Below are positions 24,843 through 32,221 of a stretch of DNA of 64,000 nt, piece by piece (positions within the stretch are counted from its first letter, which is position 1; each line of letters opens with the position of its first letter). The position numbers were made by a program, and so were the translations under genes. The notes below the pieces were generated by a model. That model saw nothing but the letters and a program-made list of their open reading frames with translations, did no database searches and was not told the DNA's origin. This DNA is from Actinomyces minihominis (lineage in GTDB: Bacteria > Actinomycetota > Actinomycetes > Actinomycetales > Actinomycetaceae), in assembly GCF_900187855.1 (NCBI RefSeq), contig NZ_FYEG01000003.1, forward strand, positions 1 to 64,000. The letters run 5' to 3'.

Positions 24843-25586
24843 TTAGATTCGCGAGAAGTAGTAGGAGCCCCAGAGGCCACTGACCTTAACGCCCGTTTCA
24901 GGGGTGGAGGCGTGGACTACCATTCCATTGCCAATGTAGATGGCAATGTGGCTGTCTCCCCAAACCACGAGGTCACCGGGCATAGCTTCTGCAGCCGAAA
25001 TAACCGTGCCCGCCCGACCCTGGTCACCAGAGATACGGGGCAGACTAATGCCGTGCTGCGCAAAGACGTGGAGGACGAAGCCCGAGCAGTCGAAGCCTGC
25101 AGGTGAGCTGCCACCGTAGACGTAGGGGTAACCCACGTACTGCATAGCAGTTTCAACAATGGAACCTGCCGCCTGCGGAGGCGCAGCGGTGTAGGTCTGC
25201 TCTTCGTAGCCGCGATCGTAGTCACGATCAGCTGCTACATCTTCCTGGACGACCTCAACGACCTCTTCGACTACTGGCTCTGCAGCAGTCGCAGCCACCT
25301 CATCACCCGGTTCCCACTCCACGTCCAGGGACACGAGGGTTGCCGAGTCGGTTGCTTCAAGGTTGGAGACAAAGTCATCCGAAGGCTTGGTGGGGACTGT
25401 CGAAGCCAGGGGACCTGCAAAAGCGGTACCTGCAATGGTGGCCGTCAGTGCAACGCCGGTAGCGGATGCCACCGCTACACCCTTCTTCGGAAAGCCGCTC
25501 GATACGAAAGTATCGGTAACAGCAGATAGCGGTGTGCTGGTCTTTTTAGCACTGCGGTGACGCGGTGCGAATTTTGTCGCTGTCAA
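24843..25586 (-). CDS. C40 family peptidase (NlpC/P60 endopeptidase)
   Basis: The 247-aa secreted protein has a long basic N-terminus, a hydrophobic export segment at about 35-60 (VAVASATGVALTATIAGTAFAG), an acidic Val/Glu linker and a C-terminal NlpC/P60 domain. The catalytic Cys is in GFDCSGFVLHVFAQHG, the His in WGDSHIAIYIGNG, and the third residue lies in the VVHAST region. It should cut peptide stems in peptidoglycan, as RipA/RpfB-type hydrolases do. TTG 25586 follows GGGAG by 7 bases. A c-di-AMP riboswitch occupies the leader, matching the common link between c-di-AMP and wall hydrolases. Confidence 0.92.
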   Translation of the reverse strand: MTATKFAPRHRSAKKTSTPLSAVTDTFVSSGFPKKGVAVASATGVALTATIAGTAFAGPLASTVPTKPSDDFVSNLEATDSATLVSLDVEWEPGDEVAATAAEPVVEEVVEVVQEDVAADRDYDRGYEEQTYTAAPPQAAGSIVETAMQYVGYPYVYGGSSPAGFDCSGFVLHVFAQHGISLPRISGDQGRAGTVISAAEAMPGDLVVWGDSHIAIYIGNGMVVHASTPETGVKVSGLWGSYYFSRI

Positions 25587-25602
25587 TCAAAATCTCCCGT
25601 GT

Positions 25603-25750
25603 GAGCCTGCGAGGTTAGCTGTCGGATTAGAAACGGAACGTCCTGTCCTCCGAAGAGGACTTCACCCCAAGATCTTGCGATCAGTTGTGGGTCCCCCACT
25701 CTGCGTCTTCATTTTCTAGTCATCAAAACGACGCAGATTCGGCTGCTTTG
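25603..25750 (-). ncRNA. c-di-AMP (ydaO/yuaA) riboswitch
   Basis: The leader read on the minus strand contains the conserved blocks of the ydaO class in order: GCCGAATCTGCG with its pairing arm CGCAGA, GGGGGACCCA, GGGGTGAAGTCC, GAGGACAGGACG and the highly conserved CCGACAGCTAACCTCGCAGG near the 3' end. It ends about 16 bases before the TTG start of the NlpC/P60 gene. High c-di-AMP usually turns such genes off. Confidence 0.88.
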
Positions 25751-25838
25751 ATGACGGATCATCGGAGGAATCCGATTCACCTTCTAGAACCCTAGGGGAG
25801 GGACCCCCATTTGTCACGTAATGATCACGAAACTTTTC

Positions 25839-26555
25839 TCACAGACCGGGGATGTCTGCTACCACAAAGAAATGTGGGACAAAAGTCCGGGGTAGCGAGA
25901 CGGGTTGCCCGGGCAAAATACCCTCTTCTTCTCCCGTACCAACCCTGACAGCAATGACATCCAGCGCTCCACCACGGTCCCGCAGCACCACTCTGCTTCC
26001 CGGCCTGATCTGCGTCCGGTCGAGCTGCCCCAGCAGGATCGCTTCCGCCTGGATGGGTTCTCCGATTCGGGAGACCGTGACCTCTACTGGCCCGTTGTAT
26101 CGAGACACCACAACCTCGGCAGACTCTTCACCGCGCACCCCCCGCCCGAGGCCTGGAACCGGGTTCCCATACGGATCGATTGTCGGGTCTCCGAGAAGTC
26201 TTACCAACTGCTCCTCTACCTTCGCTGACATGACGTGCTCCCAGCGGCAGGCTTCATCATGGGCGTCAACCCAATCCATCCCAATGACGTCAACCAGGAG
26301 CCGCTCAGCCAGGCGGTGCTTCCTCAACACGTGCCGGGCCTGTGTGCGCCCCACGGGTGTCAACTCAAGCTGCCTGTCCGCACGGACAGTCACCAGGCCA
26401 TCACGCTCCATGCGCGCCACTGTCTGTGACACGGTGGGCCCGGAATGCCCGAGTCGTTCAACGATTCTGGCCCTCAGGGGGACAATTCCGTCCTCCTCAA
26501 GCTCCAGGATCGTCTTGAGGTACATCTCTGTTGTGTCAATAAGGTCAGCAGACAC
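25839..26555 (-). CDS. DtxR/IdeR family iron-dependent repressor
   Basis: The 238-aa protein has a winged helix-turn-helix (LIDTTEMYLKTILELEEDG...GHSGPTVSQTVARMERDGLV), nearly identical in pattern to IdeR/DtxR. A metal-binding dimerisation domain follows (RHVLRKHRLAERLLVDVIG, CRWEHVMS), then a C-terminal SH3-like domain (about 150-238). The full three-domain form points to an IdeR-type Fe(II) regulator rather than a short MntR. A cognate box lies at 23382-23400. The gene is monocistronic and divergent from serC. Confidence 0.92.
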   Translation of the reverse strand: MSADLIDTTEMYLKTILELEEDGIVPLRARIVERLGHSGPTVSQTVARMERDGLVTVRADRQLELTPVGRTQARHVLRKHRLAERLLVDVIGMDWVDAHDEACRWEHVMSAKVEEQLVRLLGDPTIDPYGNPVPGLGRGVRGEESAEVVVSRYNGPVEVTVSRIGEPIQAEAILLGQLDRTQIRPGSRVVLRDRGGALDVIAVRVGTGEEEGILPGQPVSLPRTFVPHFFVVADIPGL

Positions 26556-26656
26556 TGGTCCCCCTCACAAGTTCCACACACTGTTGCCCACGATACCGCC
26601 CGTCCGCGTCCCGGCGCCCCGTGAATGAAGAGGTGAAACTAACTAGCCTTGGCTCC

Positions 26657-27775
26657 ATGACAAACACGGCGCCTTTCCCAGCACACCTTCTTCCCGGCGA
26701 CGGGCGTTTTGGTTCGGGCCCCTCTCGAATCCGCGACGAGCAGATGAAGGTGCTTTCCCAAGCCAGCGAAATGGGAACCTCCCACCGCCAGGCACCGGTA
26801 AAGGCCCGGGTTCACTCGATCAAAGAGGGGCTCCGGGAACTATTTTCTATACCGGAAGGTTATGAAATTGCCTTCGGGATGGGTGGGGCAACGGCATTCT
26901 GGGCAGTGGCTACCACCTCCCTGATCCACCGCTCGGCTCACGCAGCTGTCTGTGGTGAGTTCGGGGCCAAGTTCGCCGCGGACATTGCCGCAGCCCCCTG
27001 GGCTTCAGTTGATGTCACGGAAGCCCCCGCCGGTCAGTTGGCGCTCATCCCAGGGGATGCTCCGCCTGCCGACACCTACGTCTATGCCCAAAATGAAACC
27101 TCGACGGGAGTGGCCTCTCCCCTCTACCGCGTCGGCTCCTCCCCCTCACTCACCCTCGTGGATGCCACCTCAATCGCCGGTGCAACCGAGGTCGCCTGGG
27201 ACGAGGTCGACGCCTACTACTTCTCTCCCCAGAAAGCCTTCGGATCCGAGGGCGGACTGTGGGTCTCTGTACTCTCACCCGCCGCTGTTGACCGAGCCGA
27301 GCGTTTAGCCGGGGCGAAAGACCGCTACATGCCGTCGTTTCTCAACCTGGCGGAGGCCCTCAAGCAGTCTCGTCTGGATCAGACCCTGAACACCCCGGCC
27401 ATCGCCACCCTCGTCCTCTTCGATGAACAGGTGAAATGGATGTTGGAAAGTGGTGGAATCAAGGCCATGCAAGCCAGGGCCCACGCCGGGTCAACCCTGA
27501 TCCAAGACTGGGCCACCGAGCGCCCGTTTGCATCACTGTTCGTCAAAGAACCCCAGTGGCTCTCCCCGGTGACCACCACGGTTGATTTCGCTCCCGACAT
27601 TGACGCGGACACCCTTGCCAAGAACCTTCGCCAGGTGGGGGTGGTGGATATCGAAGGCTACCGAAAGCTGGGGCGCAATCAGCTGCGCTTCGCCTCGTTC
27701 CCCTCGATCCCCACCGAAGACATCCAAGCCCTACTGAACTGCCTGGACTGGATGATTGAGGGCGAGCTCCACTAG
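26657..27775 (+). CDS. serC: Phosphoserine transaminase
   Basis: This PLP enzyme makes 3-phosphoserine from 3-phosphohydroxypyruvate and glutamate in serine synthesis. The 372-aa protein begins MTNTAPFPAHLLPGDGRFGSGPSRIR, as in the actinobacterial branch of SerC, and carries the PLP lysine in YYFSPQKAFGSEGG and a GMGGATAFW cofactor loop. I start at 26657 because the family begins there; a longer frame from 26621 exists. There is no Shine-Dalgarno within reach, and TAGCCT lies 7 bases upstream, so leaderless translation is plausible. Its stop overlaps the convergent MFS gene by 4 bases. Confidence 0.92.
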   Translation: MTNTAPFPAHLLPGDGRFGSGPSRIRDEQMKVLSQASEMGTSHRQAPVKARVHSIKEGLRELFSIPEGYEIAFGMGGATAFWAVATTSLIHRSAHAAVCGEFGAKFAADIAAAPWASVDVTEAPAGQLALIPGDAPPADTYVYAQNETSTGVASPLYRVGSSPSLTLVDATSIAGATEVAWDEVDAYYFSPQKAFGSEGGLWVSVLSPAAVDRAERLAGAKDRYMPSFLNLAEALKQSRLDQTLNTPAIATLVLFDEQVKWMLESGGIKAMQARAHAGSTLIQDWATERPFASLFVKEPQWLSPVTTTVDFAPDIDADTLAKNLRQVGVVDIEGYRKLGRNQLRFASFPSIPTEDIQALLNCLDWMIEGELH

Positions 27776-29127
27776 TCCTTGAGCTCTTCGACCTCGGTCT
27801 CGGCCTCAACCTGTTCGGCGAGTGACCCCGTCTCTTCGGGTGAGAGTTGAACGGGGATCGGTCCGAGTGGGATCTCGGGAACCACCAGGCGGGGGGCGAA
27901 GCGGCGCCCCTCCCAGGACAGTCGGATCTTCCAAACAAAGAAGCCCCACAGAGCTGCGATCAATGCGGTCAGAATCGAGGCAATGGCACCGACACCCATT
28001 GCCCAGCGGGCTCCCCACTGCTCACCAATCCAACCAATCAGGGGCGCCCCAATGGGGGTGGTCCCGAGAAAGATCATCGAGTAGATCGCCATGACACGGC
28101 CGCGGAACTGAGGCTCTGTCGAAATCTGCACCGCGGCATTGGCCGAAGAGATCAGGGTCATCGAGAGCACGCCGGTTGGAATCGCAAGAAGAAGGAACGC
28201 CGCGTAGCTCGGAGCCAGGGACAGCAGTCCGAGGAAAGCACCGAAGAGAAGACCCGCACTAACAATGAGACGAAGACGAGGGTTGTTGTGGCGTGCCACC
28301 ACCAGCGAGCCGGACACCGCACCGATGGCAAGGAAACTACTCATCAGGCCGTAACCACCGGCGGGAATCCCGTAAACCTCAGTTGCCATCAGCGCCGAAG
28401 TGATCTGGAAGTTGAGCCCGAGACAGGAAATGACACCCATTATCGTGAGGATGAGGATGATGTCCTTACGCCCACGAATGTAATCAAAACCAGCCTTGAG
28501 CTGCCCCTTTTCGCGCTCTACCTTCGGGGGTGTCGAAAGCTCGCTCGGCCTCATCAATGCCAACGTTAGGACCGGAACAAGGAAGAGGGAGGCGTTCACG
28601 ATGAAGACCCAACCGGGTCCGACAGCGTCGATGACGAGGCCGGAGACAGCCGGGCCGATCAGTCGTGCTGAGTTAAATGCAGTTGAGTTCAGCGCAACCG
28701 CGTTCGGCAGCATATGTACGGGAACCAGTTCGGAGACAAACGCCTGGCGAACCGGGTTGTCAAATGCACCGGCCGTTCCCCCGAGGAACGCAATTAAATA
28801 GACCATCCACAGCTCTGCGGTTCCGGTCAGAACCAGGATGCCGAGGATCAGTCCACAGAGCGCAACCAGCGACTGGGTGATCTGCAGGAGGTGTCGACGA
28901 TCCATGCGGTCAGCCACCACCCCGGCCCAGGCCGAGAAAAGGAGAATGGGGGCAAACTGCAGGGCCGTAACAATGCCCAACTCGAGGCCGCCGCCCTGCG
29001 TGAGTACGGTCAGAACCAACCAGTCCTGGGCCACCCGCTGCATCCACTGTCCGGATGAAGCAAACACGTTGCCCGTAAACCACAGCTTATAGTTGTGGTA
29101 GCTCAGTGACTGAAAGGTCTTACTCAC
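27772..29127 (-). CDS. MFS transporter, DHA3/EntS-like exporter
   Basis: The 451-aa protein has about 12 membrane segments and the MFS loop GVVADRMDRRHLLQITQ between helices 2 and 3. The N-terminus (LSYHNYKLWFTGNVFASSGQWMQRVAQDWLVL) is characteristic of the MFS_3 family that includes enterobactin exporter EntS and many drug efflux pumps. A charged tail rich in Glu follows the last helix. The substrate is unknown. It lies 30 bases downstream of the purine permease gene on the same strand. Confidence 0.88.
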   Translation of the reverse strand: MSKTFQSLSYHNYKLWFTGNVFASSGQWMQRVAQDWLVLTVLTQGGGLELGIVTALQFAPILLFSAWAGVVADRMDRRHLLQITQSLVALCGLILGILVLTGTAELWMVYLIAFLGGTAGAFDNPVRQAFVSELVPVHMLPNAVALNSTAFNSARLIGPAVSGLVIDAVGPGWVFIVNASLFLVPVLTLALMRPSELSTPPKVEREKGQLKAGFDYIRGRKDIILILTIMGVISCLGLNFQITSALMATEVYGIPAGGYGLMSSFLAIGAVSGSLVVARHNNPRLRLIVSAGLLFGAFLGLLSLAPSYAAFLLLAIPTGVLSMTLISSANAAVQISTEPQFRGRVMAIYSMIFLGTTPIGAPLIGWIGEQWGARWAMGVGAIASILTALIAALWGFFVWKIRLSWEGRRFAPRLVVPEIPLGPIPVQLSPEETGSLAEQVEAETEVEELKD

Positions 29128-29157
29128 GAAGAGCGGCGCCCCCTTAGGTGGTTTCGA

Positions 29158-30618
29158 TCAGCCGCCAATCACGGCCTGGATTGGACCCAGCGCGAAGTAC
29201 ACAACAAACATAGCGGAGACCGCCCACATGACGGGGTGAATGAACTTCGCTTTTCCGCGCGAGACCTGAATAACTGTATAGAAGACGAAGCCTGCTCCGA
29301 TACCCGCTGTGATTGAGTAGGCGAAAGGCATCATCGCAATCGTGAGGAAAGCGGGGATGGCGTACTCAACATCCGTCCACTTAATTTCGGTGACCTGGGT
29401 CATCATCAAGAAGCCCACGAAGACCAGGGCCGTCGAGGCTGCCTCAGCGGGAACGAGAGCCGCGAGTGGCGCGAAGAACATCGCCACGAGGAACAGTGAA
29501 CCCGTGACAACCGAGGCCAAACCTGTCCGAGCGCCCTCACCCACACCCGCTGAAGACTCAACGTAGGCCGTGTTCGAAGAGACCCCACCCAGTCCACCGA
29601 AAATGGCTCCGAGAGAGTCGATCACCAGGATTGCGCGGGACCGCTCCGGGAAACCCTGCTCATCAAGCAGCTTGCCCTCTGAACCCACGGCAACCATCGT
29701 GCCCATGGTGTCGAAGAAGTCCGCCAGCATCAGAGAGAAGATCACCAGGAGGACGGGAAGGATACCCAACTTGGAGAATGCCCCAAAGAAGTCAATCTGG
29801 AACAGAGTGCCGAATGAAGGGAGCTGAACTGGTGAACCCTGAAGCTGAGGAATCGTCGACATCCACCCACCGGGCGTCTCCTCTGCAACCGCAGGAATCT
29901 TGGCGATGGCCTGGACCACGAGCGCCGCAATCGTCGCAATGGTGATGCCGATGAGGATTGCGCCCTTTACCTTGCGGGAGTAGAGGATAACGATCGAAAC
30001 CAAACCGATGACGAACACCAGGGCTGGCCAACCGATTAGTGAACCATTGACTCCCAGCTGAACCGGGGTTCCACCGGGCCGGACGATGCCCGCGTTGACC
30101 AGACCAACAAATGCAATGAACAGTCCGATGCCAACCGAGATTGCTGAACGGAGCTGGCGTGGAACCGCACGGAACACCGCTTCACGGAAGCCAGTGAGGA
30201 CAAGGAAGAGGATGAGGACACCCTCCCAGAACACCAGACCCATGGCCTCCTGGTAGGTCAGACCGAGGCCGAGGCCGAGGTTGAAGGCAACCAGCGCGTT
30301 GAGGCCCATTCCCGCGGCCATTGCCATCGGGAAGTTCGCGAAGATACCCATGAGAACGGAAAGGATGCCTGCGACGAAGGCGGTGCCCGTTGCAATCGCG
30401 GCGATGGTGATATCGGTGCCCTCCGTGTTGGCGGAGAGAATCGCTGGGTTGAGGATCAGGATGTAGGCCATGGTGATGAAGGTGACGACGCCACCTCGCA
30501 CCTCTTGGGTCACCGATGATCCACGGCGTGACAGTTGGAAGAAATTGTTGAGGAATCCGGATTGCTCGACTGATGGTTTCTGCGACTGTTGCTGTTTTTC
30601 AGCTACCTGTGTGTTCAC
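29158..30618 (-). CDS. NCS2 family permease (AzgA/PbuG-like purine transporter)
   Basis: The 486-aa protein has about 12-14 membrane segments. It carries the AzgA-type signatures RGGVVTFITMAYILILNPAIL near the N-terminus, AMAAGMGLNALVAFNLGLGLGLTYQEAMGLVFWEG, DFFDTMGTMVAVG and GLGGVSSNTAYVESSAGVGEGARTGL. This subgroup imports hypoxanthine, guanine or adenine with protons. No regulatory purine switch is evident in the 162-base upstream gap. Confidence 0.92.
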   Translation of the reverse strand: MNTQVAEKQQQSQKPSVEQSGFLNNFFQLSRRGSSVTQEVRGGVVTFITMAYILILNPAILSANTEGTDITIAAIATGTAFVAGILSVLMGIFANFPMAMAAGMGLNALVAFNLGLGLGLTYQEAMGLVFWEGVLILFLVLTGFREAVFRAVPRQLRSAISVGIGLFIAFVGLVNAGIVRPGGTPVQLGVNGSLIGWPALVFVIGLVSIVILYSRKVKGAILIGITIATIAALVVQAIAKIPAVAEETPGGWMSTIPQLQGSPVQLPSFGTLFQIDFFGAFSKLGILPVLLVIFSLMLADFFDTMGTMVAVGSEGKLLDEQGFPERSRAILVIDSLGAIFGGLGGVSSNTAYVESSAGVGEGARTGLASVVTGSLFLVAMFFAPLAALVPAEAASTALVFVGFLMMTQVTEIKWTDVEYAIPAFLTIAMMPFAYSITAGIGAGFVFYTVIQVSRGKAKFIHPVMWAVSAMFVVYFALGPIQAVIGG

Positions 30619-30780
30619 TTGCCCCAGTGTGTCTTGAGGGTGCGCAAAGGATCCCGGTGGTCCCGCACCGTGGGCAACCGGGGATCAGCTGGTATAATGG
30701 GGGAACCCCAATTTCTAGGTGACCTGGCACCGAGGCCGAATCAGACCCAGACCTTTCCGCTCTATTACGCGGAACCTTCG
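30619..30780. other. Intergenic region with an extended -10 pointing away from both neighbours
   Basis: Between the purine permease and DUF3027 genes, both minus-strand, the plus strand carries a perfect extended -10, TGGTATAAT (30690-30698), with no good -35. A short hairpin TTCCGC/GCGGAA lies at 30755-30774 just after the DUF3027 stop. The promoter-like site would read antisense into DUF3027. Confidence 0.4.
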
Positions 30781-31641
30781 CTAAAACTCTTCGAAGTCGA
30801 TCAGGTCGTCATTCACCCGTGAATCGACAATTGGCCACTGTGAACGCTCCTGGGGCTGATCTGTCTCAGAATGAGCGCCGCAGGAATGATCGAGTGAAAC
30901 CACTGATCCGTCGTCCGGGGACCACTCGTTGCCGCACACCCCAAAGAGGGTTCCCAGGGAGCCCTGCATTTTGATCAGGAACCCACAGCTGGCACACATC
31001 GCATTGGGTTTGACGCCAGGAACTGCACCGTGGGGTGAGTCGTACCAGCGGTCAGCCGCCAGATCGAGGCCGTACTGGGACAGGACTCGCTTGCGTCCGT
31101 GTCCCATTTCTTCGATGCCAACCAGCTCGGCCTCATCGGAGTCGACCTCTTCGAAACCATTCTGAAGACGAGCGTCATTGGCGTCGTAGGGAAGGATGTC
31201 AGAGCGGGAGATATCCCCCGGCTGAAGGCGATCGCGCCAGGGAATCCAGGCGGGGGCAAGACGGACATCGGGTCCCGGGGCGAGGTCGATTTCGCAAACC
31301 GTGGCCTTGCGCGAACGCGGCGCACGACCGAGGGTGACCTCCCAGTACCAGCCCGGGTACCCCTCATCCAGACAGTTAAAGCGGTGGGTCGCCAGACGAT
31401 CCCCCACCATTCGAACTCCGGCGTGCTCTCCGATAGAGCCCTCACGGGCCACCGTCAGCGCTGCTTCACGAGCAATGCTCACGGCGTCCATAAGGACCGC
31501 GTCCTTACGCCAGGCACGATTGCGCTTAGCCCTCTCGGCCATGTCTACCAGTGGCGCCTCGACATCTACAGCCGGCACCTCTCTAGGAAGGCTCGGCTCT
31601 TGGGCTTCAGGGGCGTCTGGTGAGCCTGCTTCTTTAGGCAT
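30781..31641 (-). CDS. DUF3027 domain protein
   Basis: This 286-aa soluble protein belongs to an actinobacteria-specific family. It has the block HRFNCLDEGYPGWYWEVTLGRAPRSRKATVCEIDL and APAWIPWRDRLQPGDI. A Cys-rich C-terminal part (AMCASCGFLIKM, FGVCGNEWSPDDG, LDHSCGAHSE) looks like a zinc-binding site. ATG 31641 follows AGAGG by 6 bases and overlaps the end of the cold-shock gene by 8 bases, so translation is coupled. Pairing of DUF3027 with a cold-shock protein gene is conserved in actinobacteria, which suggests an RNA-linked role; that is inference. Confidence 0.88.
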   Translation of the reverse strand: MPKEAGSPDAPEAQEPSLPREVPAVDVEAPLVDMAERAKRNRAWRKDAVLMDAVSIAREAALTVAREGSIGEHAGVRMVGDRLATHRFNCLDEGYPGWYWEVTLGRAPRSRKATVCEIDLAPGPDVRLAPAWIPWRDRLQPGDISRSDILPYDANDARLQNGFEEVDSDEAELVGIEEMGHGRKRVLSQYGLDLAADRWYDSPHGAVPGVKPNAMCASCGFLIKMQGSLGTLFGVCGNEWSPDDGSVVSLDHSCGAHSETDQPQERSQWPIVDSRVNDDLIDFEEF

Positions 31642-32008
31642 TAAAGTCCTCTGCAACTACGTGGAGCAGTTTTGCAATCTGCTGGGAGTTTGCGGGGTAA
31701 CGCCCCCTGCGAAGTGAGTCCGAGGAGTTGTCCAGCAGCTTAATGAGATCTTCGATAAGTGGAACCATGTCCTGCGGCTTACGTCGCTGGGCTCGAAGAA
31801 TCGAAGGCTGATCGATTATCTTCACAGAGATGGCCTGAGGACCCCGGCGACCGTCCGCCACCCCGTACTCAACACGGGTGCCGGGCTTTGGAGCCGGGTG
31901 ATCAGCGGGCAGAACGGAGGCGTGCAGGTACACGCGCGCACCGTCGTCACCAGCGATAAATCCAAACTGGCGATCAACGTCAAAGAACTTCACTTTGCCG
32001 GTTGGCAC
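31634..32008 (-). CDS. Cold-shock domain protein with C-terminal extension
   Basis: The 124-aa protein begins MPTGKVKFFDVDRQFGFIAGDDGARVYLHASVL, the nucleic-acid-binding cold-shock fold with RNP1-like FGFIA and RNP2-like VYLHAS. A 55-residue helical tail (QDMVPLIEDLIKLLDNSSDSLRRGRYPANSQQIAKLLH) replaces the usual short end. The GTG start has GGGAG upstream and gives the normal N-terminus; an open frame extends 57 codons further upstream without similarity. It probably acts as an RNA chaperone. The stop overlaps DUF3027. Confidence 0.9.
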   Translation of the reverse strand: MPTGKVKFFDVDRQFGFIAGDDGARVYLHASVLPADHPAPKPGTRVEYGVADGRRGPQAISVKIIDQPSILRAQRRKPQDMVPLIEDLIKLLDNSSDSLRRGRYPANSQQIAKLLHVVAEDFNA

Positions 32009-32221
32009 TGCTCTCTCCCACATCTCGATGTTTACCCTCCAGCGTGATGCTGGGTTAATCCATTCTACCGGGTTGTGCAACCTCGAGCATTCCAGTCGGC
32101 TTTGCGCGGAAGCATGTTCATTTGCAGTTTTTGGAGAGAGGCTCGGTTGTGTCGGATCCTCTCGGTAGTATGGGTTCAATCCTGGAAACAGTGACCTGGC
32201 GCACCTCGCGCAAGGCGGTAA

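Noticed and set aside
25852-26628. 258-codon open frame opposite the IdeR-like gene
   Set aside because: Ser/Thr/Arg-rich shadow; the minus-strand DtxR protein is unmistakable.
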